Shown here: in pieces, positions 34,097 through 42,923 of the stretch
Numbering within the stretch: position 1 is the stretch's first letter
Layout: each line of letters opens with the position of its first letter
Assembly: GCA_017355425.1 (NCBI GenBank)
Contig: CP070233.1
Coordinates: 4,071,501 to 4,135,500 of the forward strand
DNA length: 64,000 nt
Origin: Dolichospermum sp. DET69
GTDB lineage: Bacteria > Cyanobacteriota > Cyanobacteriia > Cyanobacteriales > Nostocaceae
Direction: 5' to 3'
Translations under genes and position numbers: made by a program
Notes under the pieces: generated by a model
Seen by the model: only the letters and a program-made list of their open reading frames with translations
Told to the model about the DNA's origin: nothing
Databases searched by the model: none

Positions 34097-35722
34097 ATGA
34101 CACCAGAAGAATTATTAAATCAAATATCAGACGGCATTTGGATTAATAAAGGTGGGTTGAAAGTTCCCGATGATGTCGTTCAGGCTTTGCAACGAAAAGA
34201 GGATTGGTTTGATGGATTAAACCCTGTTGTTTATTCAAAAGACAATCTTCCTGATATAAAAGGAATTTTAAATTTTTTCTCCGAACAGGAATTAGATCAA
34301 GAGGTTGGTTTCGCTGCAACTGAGATTTTGCAATCTTGCTACGGTGTGAATAAAGTAGTTAATTCAAAAGTTCACGATAATCCCCAAGCATCAGGAGAGA
34401 ATAAATTAGATTTACTTGCTGGTCAAGCTACTAAACCGGACGATTACACAGCAGCAGTAGAAGTAAATAATTTATTTATGAATTGGGGAAATATTGTCAA
34501 AAGTAATTATACAAATAACAGTGATGATATTTTTCTAAGAATCAAAAGCATCGAAGAGACTAATAAAAATTGGTTTCAAGATAAAGTTGATGATTTGAAG
34601 GCACAAATATTAGCTGCTTATGATGATTTGATGTCACGATTTGATGAACAAGAAGATCCTGTACCCCAAGAAGTCAGGAATCATTTTATTGCAGTTAGAG
34701 AAAAAACTGAACAGAACTTTTCTGAAGCCATAACTGAGTTTCCACAAGACAACGACAATTTAGTAAATATATTTCTAGAATTATTTAACAAACTCAAAGA
34801 AGAATTGAATAATATACTTCAGCGAATTAAAGAAACGATATTTGGCAAAGATGAATCTAAAGCTGCCAAGGCAGAGGCCAGACAAGAAAATAAAGGCAAA
34901 GTAGATATAATCAAATTCCTAAAAAGTAAAGTCATTCGTCCTGCTATGGTAGGTATTAAGAAGCTATTCACACAGGGTAAAAAGTTGGTTGAGTTCAAAG
35001 ACCAAGCTAACTATGCTCAAGATAATCTAAAATCACAGTTTGGAAGTGTTGTGAGTAATTATGGTGCAATCACACCAGTACCAACACCAACTAATTTAGA
35101 TGTTGTCAATGTTCTTGGCAAAATAGCTGAAAGTTTGCTATCAACATTTATATTAAAAGGCATTTCATTACCAAGAGCATTTTTTGATGCTATTAAAAAT
35201 ACTGTAGTTTCAGTCATCACCAAAAGATTATCTATTCCTGCCAGTGAAGCAATTCGATATATTACGGGAGGGTTGCTAAAATCAGCCAAAGACTTATTAC
35301 CAGCGATTTTTAATAATACGGGAATGTTTGCGGGTGCATGGGGACTTTTAACCGCTTGCGCTCCTTATATTTTGGCAGCAGCAATAATTATAATCATTGC
35401 TATAAATATGGCTAAAAAGAATCAATTGGGTAATTTCATTTGGTTGTTAGGAATTAAAGAGAATCAGATTGAACCTGACCTGGGAATTGCCAGAGTAAGC
35501 GGTGATTCACTGGAACGTATGAAATGTTTGAAAGAGTTTAAACTTGACTTTCTTGAGGAAACAAATAAACAATATCAATATTTATATGCTTTAACCTTTA
35601 AAAGTGAGAACCTTTCTAGAAGCTTTGACATGACCGAAGAAATGCCAATCATATTATCAGAAGAAGCTGCTAAAATTATCAGAGATGGGTTTTCTTATTT
35701 AGAAGATATGCCACCTTATTGA
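34097..35722 (+). CDS. Uncharacterised 541-residue protein upstream of the polymerase-like gene
   Basis: I do not recognise the family. The N-terminal third is mixed, with PEELLNQISDGIWINKGGL at the start. Residues ~150-290 are acidic/lysine-rich and predicted helical or coiled (EELNNILQRIKETIFGKDES). Residues ~400-440 hold one strongly hydrophobic segment, GAWGLLTACAPYILAAAIII, so membrane association is possible. The C-terminal 100 residues are globular. Its stop is 23 bases before the best start of the polymerase-like gene on the same strand, so the two are probably co-transcribed. A promoter-like AT-rich region (34020-34090) precedes it. Confidence 0.75.
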   Translation: MTPEELLNQISDGIWINKGGLKVPDDVVQALQRKEDWFDGLNPVVYSKDNLPDIKGILNFFSEQELDQEVGFAATEILQSCYGVNKVVNSKVHDNPQASGENKLDLLAGQATKPDDYTAAVEVNNLFMNWGNIVKSNYTNNSDDIFLRIKSIEETNKNWFQDKVDDLKAQILAAYDDLMSRFDEQEDPVPQEVRNHFIAVREKTEQNFSEAITEFPQDNDNLVNIFLELFNKLKEELNNILQRIKETIFGKDESKAAKAEARQENKGKVDIIKFLKSKVIRPAMVGIKKLFTQGKKLVEFKDQANYAQDNLKSQFGSVVSNYGAITPVPTPTNLDVVNVLGKIAESLLSTFILKGISLPRAFFDAIKNTVVSVITKRLSIPASEAIRYITGGLLKSAKDLLPAIFNNTGMFAGAWGLLTACAPYILAAAIIIIIAINMAKKNQLGNFIWLLGIKENQIEPDLGIARVSGDSLERMKCLKEFKLDFLEETNKQYQYLYALTFKSENLSRSFDMTEEMPIILSEEAAKIIRDGFSYLEDMPPY

Positions 35723-35745
35723 TAATAATTTGGACATACAATTTT

Positions 35746-38358
35746 ATGCCTACAGAATTTACAAATATTAAATATGAACCGGATGGTTCGGCTGGAGAAA
35801 TCCAAGTAGTGACAGAATGGCCAGTGTGGAACTGCAAAAAGCAGGAATGGATTAAAGGAGAAAAAACTACACTGAGAAATATATTACTTGCAGCAATGCA
35901 CCCTGGATTAATTTTCGCCATTGGGGAAATTCCCACTACAGAGAAAAATCCATCAACATTAAATCCGTTTAAGCCAAAAAATTATGAAAATGCGTTCTTT
36001 CTGGATTTAGCCAGTGGTTCTAGAAATCATGGCAGATTTACCTTTACCAATAAATCTACAGTTGGTAAATATTACTATGGCACTGCTGATAAAGAGCAAT
36101 GGAAACGCATAATTTACGGTTCAATTCTTCATACTGGCTGTAAGAAAATCATCTATTTGGAAATGAAATACATTGTTGTAGATGATGAAAATCGTGATCC
36201 TGATGGTAATTTGTTAGATGACCCAGTAAATAACATTCATTGGAAAACTGGCGACTCCCACGCTAAAGCTAGTCTGCGTCTGATGGAAATATTAGGTTTA
36301 CCTGTAGAAGAAACTGAGAACGTAGATATAGACAAGCCAATTCAATTTAGAGCGGCTTTATTTAAAGAATGGATAGGAAAAGGTACACTTGCCTATAATC
36401 CACATCTGGATACTTCAGGATTTGATTTAGCAATTCCCTTATCTTCACTCAAGGGTAATAAGCCAGCGTTAGGAAACTATCAAGGTAAAATATTAATGGG
36501 ATTAGTATTTGATGGGGAAGTTCGTAGAGCTAAACCTGGTTGGATGCTTTTACAGTGGTTCTCGTTTGAAGTCTTAGAAAAAGACAACATTATTGATAAC
36601 CTGCGGGGAAAATGCGATCGCCTATCTCAAGCCTACAATTCCATTGTTGATTTAGCTGAAATTCTCAGAATTGACCAGTCAGAAGCTGAAGCAGAATTAC
36701 AGGAAGGAAGTGAAGAATTACAGTCTGAAGCAGAATATGAAAATACCATGATTCGTGTCGTCAGGGTTGATAAAAATGGTGTTTTGTTACTGCATCCCTA
36801 CATCGTCAAACGGATTAAGGAACGATTACGGGCTTTATGGTTGAATTTGGCTAAAGCAGCAGGAATTAGGTTTTATTCTGTGATGGTACAGCCTGATGAA
36901 AGTTTGGCACATTACCATACTGCTTTACCAGACGGTTCGATCAAGGGTAGAAAAGTATTCTGTGCGCCTGACTTTGAAGAGGGTTTATACATAGTTTTCT
37001 GTAACCCTATGAGACATTGGGGGGACTGTCAATTGTGGGAAAATAAATATGAAGGGACTTATACCAATGCAACGGGAATTATGGCAGTTCCTACTAAGCT
37101 CGCTTTGACGCTTGGCAGAGATTTTGATGGAGACTTCGTACAGTTAATAAAGGCTAGTGCGTATCCAAATATGCGGAATGCGATCGCCAATTTCAAAAAG
37201 CCTCCAGCAACAAAGAAATTTCCGAAAATGGCATTACAAGGAAATCTTCAACAGATTGCTCTTAACTCCATGAATGACATGACTGGGATTGTGGCCAGTT
37301 TATTGGCTAGAGCAAAAGCTGCTAATGCGGAGGATAAAGTTTTGTTAATTCCTGCCGGTGGTGAACAAAAAGAAAACGAGGAAATGACCGTTATTGATTT
37401 TCTATCCCAACAAGTACAAATTGCTGTTGATAGTTTGAAGTCTGCATATCCCAATAATAAAAACGGATTAGATGCGGTTAAGAAATTCTTAGATGAAATA
37501 GAAGCTGAAGCCCCATGGTTAAAGGATTTTAAAAATGATGATTGTTATGCAAAAAGACCTTGTGCAGTTAATCAAGATTCACAAGATACAATTTCTAGAC
37601 TGGTAAAATTAGTTAATGGCTATTGGGGAGAACCTAAATTTTTTGATGGTGATTTGAGAGCTTACGAAAAAGTTCTTTTCAGTGATATTGAACCTTCTCA
37701 GGAACAATTGGATTATGCTCTTGCTCATCGTGCAGCTTACAGAGAAGCTATTGGTAGAGCTATCAAATGGAAAGTGCAAAACGATGGTAGTACAATAATG
37801 ATTAGGCAGATTGCACAGGCAACTAAAAATAGTAAAGAAAAGATATTTGCAAAAACCAGTCCAGACGGAAAACTCTATGATCCACGTTCTTGGGCTGCGG
37901 CTTATTGGAGAATAGCACATCAAGCGGAAACTGGAGATGCCGGTTTAGCTTTTATGATATTTGGAGATGAGATTGTGACTGAACTTAAAAACATCCCAGA
38001 AAAAGAAACCCAAACATTAGTAGTTTATGGGGTAGATAAAATTGGTATTCCCCAACTTCAGAAAAAATGGACAGGGCAAGAAATTCAAGTCAGAGGGATT
38101 ATTGATGAGTACAATGGCAAAACTTATTTTAAGCTACAGGCTTATAATCAAAAAACTCTGGATTGGATTAATTTAGGCAATATTTCTGATAAATATCAGC
38201 CTTATTTTTTGCCAGGACAATCAAAGAGAATGAAGATTTACTCAATTTCTATGAACGCACAAGGTAAGACCAAACGAGCCGCATTATTCAACAAAGATAT
38301 GAGTCAAGAAGAAATTGATAAATGCTTAATTTTTGAGCTTAGTGCCACAACTAAATAA
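35746..38358 (+). CDS. Double-psi beta-barrel RNA polymerase-like protein (cellular RdRP/YonO-type signature)
   Basis: From ATG 35746 the protein has 870 residues; a TTG at 35719 overlaps the previous stop. The key motif is LGRDFDGDFVQLI (DFDGD codons at 37120-37134, residues 459-463), the three-Asp metal site of multisubunit RNA polymerases, eukaryotic RdRPs and phage YonO-type enzymes. About 40 residues before it lies GLYIVFCNPMRHWGDCQ, which matches the v-xRNPxxhpGD pattern preceding the catalytic loop in RdRP-type enzymes, then GIMAVPTK. Upstream, ENTMIRVVRV and WLNLAKAAGIRFYSVMV may build the other barrel. The final ~100 residues include QEIQVRGIIDEYNGKTYFKLQAYN, an OB-like beta-rich tail. 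It may transcribe the element or copy RNA; template and function are unknown. Confidence 0.75.
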   Translation: MPTEFTNIKYEPDGSAGEIQVVTEWPVWNCKKQEWIKGEKTTLRNILLAAMHPGLIFAIGEIPTTEKNPSTLNPFKPKNYENAFFLDLASGSRNHGRFTFTNKSTVGKYYYGTADKEQWKRIIYGSILHTGCKKIIYLEMKYIVVDDENRDPDGNLLDDPVNNIHWKTGDSHAKASLRLMEILGLPVEETENVDIDKPIQFRAALFKEWIGKGTLAYNPHLDTSGFDLAIPLSSLKGNKPALGNYQGKILMGLVFDGEVRRAKPGWMLLQWFSFEVLEKDNIIDNLRGKCDRLSQAYNSIVDLAEILRIDQSEAEAELQEGSEELQSEAEYENTMIRVVRVDKNGVLLLHPYIVKRIKERLRALWLNLAKAAGIRFYSVMVQPDESLAHYHTALPDGSIKGRKVFCAPDFEEGLYIVFCNPMRHWGDCQLWENKYEGTYTNATGIMAVPTKLALTLGRDFDGDFVQLIKASAYPNMRNAIANFKKPPATKKFPKMALQGNLQQIALNSMNDMTGIVASLLARAKAANAEDKVLLIPAGGEQKENEEMTVIDFLSQQVQIAVDSLKSAYPNNKNGLDAVKKFLDEIEAEAPWLKDFKNDDCYAKRPCAVNQDSQDTISRLVKLVNGYWGEPKFFDGDLRAYEKVLFSDIEPSQEQLDYALAHRAAYREAIGRAIKWKVQNDGSTIMIRQIAQATKNSKEKIFAKTSPDGKLYDPRSWAAAYWRIAHQAETGDAGLAFMIFGDEIVTELKNIPEKETQTLVVYGVDKIGIPQLQKKWTGQEIQVRGIIDEYNGKTYFKLQAYNQKTLDWINLGNISDKYQPYFLPGQSKRMKIYSISMNAQGKTKRAALFNKDMSQEEIDKCLIFELSATTK

Positions 38359-38406
38359 TAAGTTATAATTTTGTAAAGCTTAACAACTTACCCTAAAAAT
38401 ACCCCG

Positions 38407-38856
38407 ATGAACGCTCAATTAATTGAATATATTCAAACATCAACTGGACTACAAAAAAACACAGTTGAATCCGTTCTCAGTGCTTTTGTCAAATACATTC
38501 AAATAAGTCTAACTCAGAAATTTTCTGTTAACTTATTAAAGTTTGGGACTTTCTCAGTCCGATTTCTTGATGAAAGAGAAGGACGTAACCCTAAAACTGG
38601 TGAGAACATAACAATTTCTGCTAAGTGGAAACCTAGATTTAAGTTTTCTGCCGATTTTGTTGTCAATCCAGATCCCGTTGCTGAGTTTGAAGCTAAAGAG
38701 CCTAAAATTTGGCAAATTCAAATAGATGGTATAGCTGTTGAAGTCCCAGAGTTTAAACTTCATTCTTATTCTGTTACTAAAAATACTCCAGTCTGGAGTG
38801 AAGAAACAGGTTGGGAATTAGCGAAAAATATTCCAGAACTTGAATATTTATTTTAG
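38407..38856 (+). CDS. HU/IHF-family DNA-binding protein with C-terminal extension
   Basis: 149 residues. The first ~95 follow the HU fold: N-terminal helices (IEYIQTSTGLQKNTVESVLSAFVKYI), a beta segment with LLKFGTFSVRF and the arm signature GRNPKTGENI. In typical HU the arm is followed by KFKAGKALKDAVN; here RFKFSADFVVNPD corresponds. A 50-residue extension of unknown role follows. It would bend or coat DNA and could shape a replication or transcription complex of the element. It is 48 bases after the polymerase-like gene on the same strand and ends at a strong terminator. Confidence 0.85.
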   Translation: MNAQLIEYIQTSTGLQKNTVESVLSAFVKYIQISLTQKFSVNLLKFGTFSVRFLDEREGRNPKTGENITISAKWKPRFKFSADFVVNPDPVAEFEAKEPKIWQIQIDGIAVEVPEFKLHSYSVTKNTPVWSEETGWELAKNIPELEYLF

Positions 38857-38885
38857 ATTTTGGATTATCTCAATAGATATTGTAC

Positions 38886-38924
38886 AAAAATACCCCTGTC
38901 CAAAAAGGATAGAGGTATTTTTTT
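38886..38924 (+). terminator. Strong hairpin terminator between convergent genes
   Basis: AAAATACCCCTGTCC, a short A-rich loop and GGATAGAGGTATTTTTTT form a long stem with flanking A and T tracts. It lies just after the HU-like gene and just past the end of the opposite-strand Calx-beta gene, so it can serve both. Confidence 0.8.
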
Positions 38925-38951
38925 GAGAGGATTAATTCATCAATTTCAACG

Positions 38952-40127
38952 TTACGGAGTTAATATTTTTAATCCGTATAATTTACCGTCAAAACCATTG
39001 AAATTTCCGATAATTAGTCCATTTGCAGTGTTGTATGTTTGTGTAACTGGTTTTGATGCTGAAACTCCATTTACATCCAGTGTTACTACATTATTGGATC
39101 TAATTATTTTGATAGTATCGAGGGCATTAATACCAGATACAGAATTGGGGATTGTGATGACATTATTCTGCCCAGCACCAACATCAAAGCACCAATTCGA
39201 GCCATCTGGGCGCAGATTCAAAAATCCGTCTGGTTCAACTCCCATGATATTAGAATATTGGGGATCAATTGCTAATTTAATTTCTATGGCGAAATCTGCA
39301 TTAAAGTTTTCCTCTATACCCTTGATGGTTAAAGAAGATGATCTTTTGACAAAGGACAGATGCTCACCTAATGAATCTATTCCAGCAGTTATATTATTAG
39401 CCAAAATGCTCAAACCATTGGCTAACATAGTAGCCATATTTAATTGGTAGGATTTATTAAGGTTGTTAGGAATTGGATTAGGGTTAGGATTTGGGTTAGG
39501 GTTAGGGTTAGGTGTTGGAATTGGATTTGGATCAGGGTTTGGATTTGGATTTGGGTTTGGATTAGGGTTTGGATTAGGGTTAGGTGTTGGATTTGGATTT
39601 GGATCAGGGTTTGGATTAGGGTTTGGCGGTGGAGGTGTTGGAATTGACTGTAAAATGAGCGATTTAATATCACCAAACTTCACTCCTTTTGGACCGCCCA
39701 GAGTGGGAACAAGAGCAATCAGGGTGTCATCATTAATAAGGTTAGGTGCGATCGCTTCACTTGCTCTATCCACAATAATTAATTGGGCTGTTTTCACTGG
39801 AGCATATTTAGCCCCTTTGACAGAACCGAGTAGAAGTTGGACTGTTTCTTCTCCTTCCTCGTAAGCATCTTGTACCACGCTCACAGGAACGTATTTATTG
39901 TCACTTTCACCATCCGCCCAGGTAAGAGTAACGCTGACTTTTTCAATATCTTTGCCTACAGTTGCACTTTCGGTTTTAGCAGTTACTTTGACAGTTGCAA
40001 TTCCAGATGTACCACCAGTACGGCTAACTGCTATTCTGTCACCTACCCAAGTACCAGATTCAGTGATTTTATAGGTAGGTTTGGTAAATTGAAGGATTCC
40101 CGTTGATAGAGTTGGTGTGGTTGGCAT
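38952..40127 (-). CDS. Calx-beta / Asn-Pro repeat / lectin-like three-part protein
   Basis: 391 residues. Residues 1-130 resemble a Calx-beta domain (VTLTWADGESDNKYVPVSVV, then YEEGEETVQLLL). Residues ~160-222 are a PNPNPNPDPNP-type linker coded by G-rich hexamers. The C-terminal ~150 residues (SIEIKLAIDPQYSN-like segment, SNWCFDVGAGQNN, LIIGNFNGFDGKLYGLKIL) look like a concanavalin/LamG-type beta sandwich. There is no signal peptide. The architecture suggests an extracellular, tail-fibre-like or adhesive protein. The next upstream gene is of unknown function, so a phage-like structural role is only a possibility. Confidence 0.7.
   Translation of the reverse strand: MPTTPTLSTGILQFTKPTYKITESGTWVGDRIAVSRTGGTSGIATVKVTAKTESATVGKDIEKVSVTLTWADGESDNKYVPVSVVQDAYEEGEETVQLLLGSVKGAKYAPVKTAQLIIVDRASEAIAPNLINDDTLIALVPTLGGPKGVKFGDIKSLILQSIPTPPPPNPNPNPDPNPNPTPNPNPNPNPNPNPNPNPDPNPIPTPNPNPNPNPNPNPIPNNLNKSYQLNMATMLANGLSILANNITAGIDSLGEHLSFVKRSSSLTIKGIEENFNADFAIEIKLAIDPQYSNIMGVEPDGFLNLRPDGSNWCFDVGAGQNNVITIPNSVSGINALDTIKIIRSNNVVTLDVNGVSASKPVTQTYNTANGLIIGNFNGFDGKLYGLKILTP
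39473..39626. repeat. G-rich hexamer tract (TTAGGG/TTTGGR-like) coding the Asn-Pro linker
   Basis: On the + strand the tract is a chain of GGGTTA, GGATTT and GGGTTT units, with one run of perfect GGGTTAGGGTTAGGGTTAGG. Read on the minus strand these give Pro-Asn and Pro-Asp repeats. The runs of three G at regular spacing could form G-quadruplexes. Repeat-number variation by slippage is likely. Confidence 0.85.
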
Positions 40128-40198
40128 GAGTTTAATTCCAAAAAATCAATAGTTTGTATTAATAAGGTGGGTATTACCCACCATAAAATAGTTAAAAA

Positions 40199-40786
40199 TT
40201 AAGTTTGGACTAATAAACCGCAAGCAATTACCAAACCATCTGTTGCCTTGCCAATAATATGAACAGATACATAAGGATCATTGGCAGCATCAACATAGAC
40301 AACATTAATATTATCTAATTGAGAAAAGATATTTTTAATGTCAATGGAAAAATCCAAAGATTTAACAGGCATTGCTAAATCTGCCAGAGTTGCAGCAGGG
40401 GTTAAAGGTGTGATAGTTGCACCAGTTGGTACTAAGTCTGGATATAAAGAGTAAGCTTTTTCTAACAATTCTTGAACAGCCATTTTATTGCGGTTAGCAA
40501 ATGCTTGTTCTAAGGTTTCATATCGGATTGTGCGAGTTTGAGGAACTACATAACCGGGAGGAATTAACCCAGTTTCATCAAGTGCATCAGTTCTCGTTTC
40601 AGACTTGCGAAGTGAAGCATCTAAAGACAGATAGCGTTTTTCATCCAAGATTAAATTTGTTGATGTTTTGACCGAAAGAGGTGCGCCATTGCTAGATTCG
40701 GTTTTTTCAAAGTCGTTGGCATCATCACGAATAATCTTGGTGCGAAGCAAAGTAGAAGCGTCTTTCTTGGTTAATGTAGTAGCCAT
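40199..40786 (-). CDS. Uncharacterised 195-residue protein
   Basis: I do not recognise the family. The first ~60 residues are charged (KKDASTLLRTKIIRDDANDF). The middle contains TRTIRYETLEQAFANRNKMAVQELLEKAYSLYPDL (helical), and the C-terminal part is beta-rich, NVVYVDAANDPYVSVHIIG. No signal peptide or membrane segment is seen. It lies 71 bases upstream of the Calx-beta gene on the same strand, so the two may form a unit, for example a structural or attachment pair. It starts just after AT-rich DNA containing ATTCTTAGATTATTC (40807-40821). Confidence 0.6.
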   Translation of the reverse strand: MATTLTKKDASTLLRTKIIRDDANDFEKTESSNGAPLSVKTSTNLILDEKRYLSLDASLRKSETRTDALDETGLIPPGYVVPQTRTIRYETLEQAFANRNKMAVQELLEKAYSLYPDLVPTGATITPLTPAATLADLAMPVKSLDFSIDIKNIFSQLDNINVVYVDAANDPYVSVHIIGKATDGLVIACGLLVQT

Positions 40787-40957
40787 TGATTTTTACCTAA
40801 AATCTAAAATTCTTAGATTATTCTAACATCAGAAAGCCGAAAATAGTCAACCCTAAAAATCAGCTAAAGTATTGCTGTAAATGGTTCTTAGATTATACCA
40901 AACTGGTTTATTTTATAATTAATAACTAATCAAATTGATTTTATTAAACCAGTTTTA

Positions 40958-41374
40958 TTAGCTCCACTTCCCAGCAATTATCTTAATTTCTCCATTTTCT
41001 TCAGAGATGGATTCAATATTAAAGCCATTAGCAGCTAGAGAATTTAAGGCATTTTCACGGGCATAGTTAAAGGTTAAAGTTCTCATAAATTTTTCAGCAT
41101 GATGATTAGCTCCAGCGTAATTGAGAAACTTGAATTCATCTTCTAATTTCACAAATCCGAAATCACTGGAATCATTCCAGCGAGACTTAGCTTGTGGTCT
41201 ATGAATAACAAAATCAATTGTTTTGTAATTCTCGAAGCAGTGAGTAGTAACGTTTTTCTCTAGTGTTGCGCTAACAAGAATATTTTCGAGTCCATCCTCA
41301 ATCATTTTTCTAAGCACAGATTCTAAAACTTCAGCGTTTTTGATTGTAGTTCTGATGTGGGTTAAGTGTGACAT
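40958..41374 (-). CDS. DUF1257 / Ycf35-family protein
   Basis: 138 residues, starting MSHLTHIRTTIKNAEVL, the usual N-terminus of the DUF1257 (Ycf35) family. The family is found in cyanobacteria, red algal plastids and mobile elements and has no established function. In many cyanobacteria it is found near Ycf46-type AAA ATPases and DUF2997 proteins; both also occur here (42924-44504 and 41690-41917) on the same strand. I infer they act together. Confidence 0.75.
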   Translation of the reverse strand: MSHLTHIRTTIKNAEVLESVLRKMIEDGLENILVSATLEKNVTTHCFENYKTIDFVIHRPQAKSRWNDSSDFGFVKLEDEFKFLNYAGANHHAEKFMRTLTFNYARENALNSLAANGFNIESISEENGEIKIIAGKWS

Positions 41375-41432
41375 TGTTAGTTCCTATTTTGAATGGTTCT
41401 GAAAATACCAGCTTTTCCTATTGCCCAATTGT

Positions 41433-41705
41433 CTAAACTTTCTGTTTTTGGCATCGTTTAGCGTAGTTTGTGTCAATAACGTGCTGAATTGCAAGCTGTG
41501 AAACCCTCAAGTATTCTTGACTGGGTTTTTTGTCTATTTCTTGTCCTTGTCGGTAGTTTTTGTAAACCAAAGCCTGTAAATATGTTGGTACTAATTTCCA
41601 ATGACTACTACACATCAGGTATTGGGGTTTCACTTTCATACAACAGTTTGGAAGATGGCAGTAATGGCACTGAGAAATTAATTTATGTTCTACTTGTTTA
41701 GCCAT
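41433..41705 (-). CDS. Small Cys-rich (probable zinc-binding) protein
   Basis: 90 residues. CHYCHLPNCCMKVKP and MCSSHWKLVP offer a four-Cys zinc site, followed by LQALVYKNYRQGQE, a pattern common in small zinc-ribbon proteins of phages and mobile elements. Its start overlaps the end of the DUF2997 gene by 16 bases, which suggests coupled translation. Its role is unknown. Confidence 0.65.
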   Translation of the reverse strand: MAKQVEHKLISQCHYCHLPNCCMKVKPQYLMCSSHWKLVPTYLQALVYKNYRQGQEIDKKPSQEYLRVSQLAIQHVIDTNYAKRCQKQKV

Positions 41706-41917
41706 AAATTATCGTCTTGTTTAACATAAATTTCTGGGTTTTGATATATGGCTTCACCACGCAAGCTATCAGGTAATAATTCCTGAGATTCAATATTGCC
41801 TAGAGATTTTTCTAAACCTGCGGTTAAATTAATGCAAGTTTCACCATCACCATTAATTATTCGCTCTGTGATAATTCCGTCTTTACCGATGGTAATTTCA
41901 ATTTGTTGGTATTGCAT
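41690..41917 (-). CDS. DUF2997-family protein
   Basis: 75 residues. The start MQYQQIEITIGKDGIITERI matches the short DUF2997 family, usually about 60-75 residues and often encoded next to Ycf46-type ATPase and DUF1257 genes in cyanobacteria. The downstream small zinc protein overlaps it. Function unknown; possibly a cofactor of the AAA ATPase. Confidence 0.75.
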   Translation of the reverse strand: MQYQQIEITIGKDGIITERIINGDGETCINLTAGLEKSLGNIESQELLPDSLRGEAIYQNPEIYVKQDDNLWLNK

Positions 41918-42043
41918 CTGAAAATCCTATCCTTTGGTTTATTAAAAGGTGGTAGCTAACCACCAATTACGCTACTTTCTTTACTGATTTAATGAGTCAA
42001 TAATTTCTGAGATTCAACTGGGAAATTGTGGGATTATTTGATG

Positions 42044-42352
42044 TCATGTAATCCTTGGAAAATTCTGAATAATTTCCAGGGTACTGTCAAGAAACCTATT
42101 GATTAACTCAATCCTTACTTCATAAGATATATTGGAATTACCCAGATTTTCAATTTGAAATTTTGCCGCTACCATATTATTGATGGCTATTGATAATTTC
42201 CTCTTTATTTCATTAATTACCTCTTCATTAATTTCTGTATTGTTTGTTAAAGTTGTACCTTGAATTAATTCACTAATTTCTGACATTGTAGGTTTATATT
42301 GCCAACTTGAAAAATCTCTGTCTGATGCCATATCAAATACCTCAATCATCAA
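42044..42352 (-). CDS. Uncharacterised 102-residue protein
   Basis: I do not recognise the family. It is largely helical, with INEEVINEIKRKLSIAINNMV and VRIELINRFLDSTLEIIQNF. A Met at residue 7 (position 42334) is an alternative start. Same strand as its neighbours in the minus-strand block, with gaps of about 130 bases on both sides. Confidence 0.5.
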   Translation of the reverse strand: MMIEVFDMASDRDFSSWQYKPTMSEISELIQGTTLTNNTEINEEVINEIKRKLSIAINNMVAAKFQIENLGNSNISYEVRIELINRFLDSTLEIIQNFPRIT

Positions 42353-42491
42353 ACTCTATAAGCGGTAGCAATTGGATAAAGCTAATTTCAGCAATTAGTC
42401 AGTTGCATTAAAATTCTAATTTTGTGCATTCTTAGTATTGCTTTAAAAAGCAGTAAGACGGGGCAGTTTAGTAAAACCACCCCTAATTTCT

Positions 42492-42920
42492 TTAATGTTC
42501 AGATGGTAGTAAAAGAATGCTATTTTCAATGTATAGCTTCATTTCTGTTAAAGGAAAATCAGTAAATTCAATGTCTTGTCTAATTACTGGTTTTATTCTC
42601 TCAACTGGCGTATCTTCCCAGCAAGTTAACACTGCTTTATGATTAGGGTTGGGATTTATAAAACCGTATTTTTGAGGTAATTGATTTTCGGTATTAGTGA
42701 CAGTTAATAACCATAGCTGAAAATATCTCAAGTTTTCATTAGACAGTAATTTCTTGGTTTGATGGGAAGTTATCGCATCTATTAACCAATATGCTTGGGC
42801 TTTTTCTGCTAAATGATTTACTCCGTTAGTGTACTTTAACACTTTGCTCCAATGTAAATAATACTGTTCACTGCCAGTAAAATTAGCTAAATCCTGAATC
42901 AATTTTGTGGCTGAAATCAT
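42492..42920 (-). CDS. DUF6876-like protein
   Basis: 142 residues. The pattern LANFTGSEQYYLHWSKVLKY, then YTNGVNHLAEKAQAYWLIDAI and FQLWLLTV is typical of a small phage/plasmid family annotated as DUF6876; I give this name from memory and with caution. It begins three bases after the AAA ATPase stop, so the two are surely one transcript. Function unknown. Confidence 0.7.
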   Translation of the reverse strand: MISATKLIQDLANFTGSEQYYLHWSKVLKYTNGVNHLAEKAQAYWLIDAITSHQTKKLLSNENLRYFQLWLLTVTNTENQLPQKYGFINPNPNHKAVLTCWEDTPVERIKPVIRQDIEFTDFPLTEMKLYIENSILLLPSEH

Positions 42921-42923
42921 GGA

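Noticed and set aside
39473-39626. A real telomere or chromosome end
   Set aside because: The tract is inside an open reading frame, with ordinary coding DNA on both sides; bacterial linear ends do not look like this.
39444-39864. Glycine/Leu/Phe-repeat and Trp/Arg-repeat proteins on the + strand
   Set aside because: They are alternative readings of the same G-rich hexamer tract. The minus-strand frame gives a continuous three-domain protein with correct flanks.
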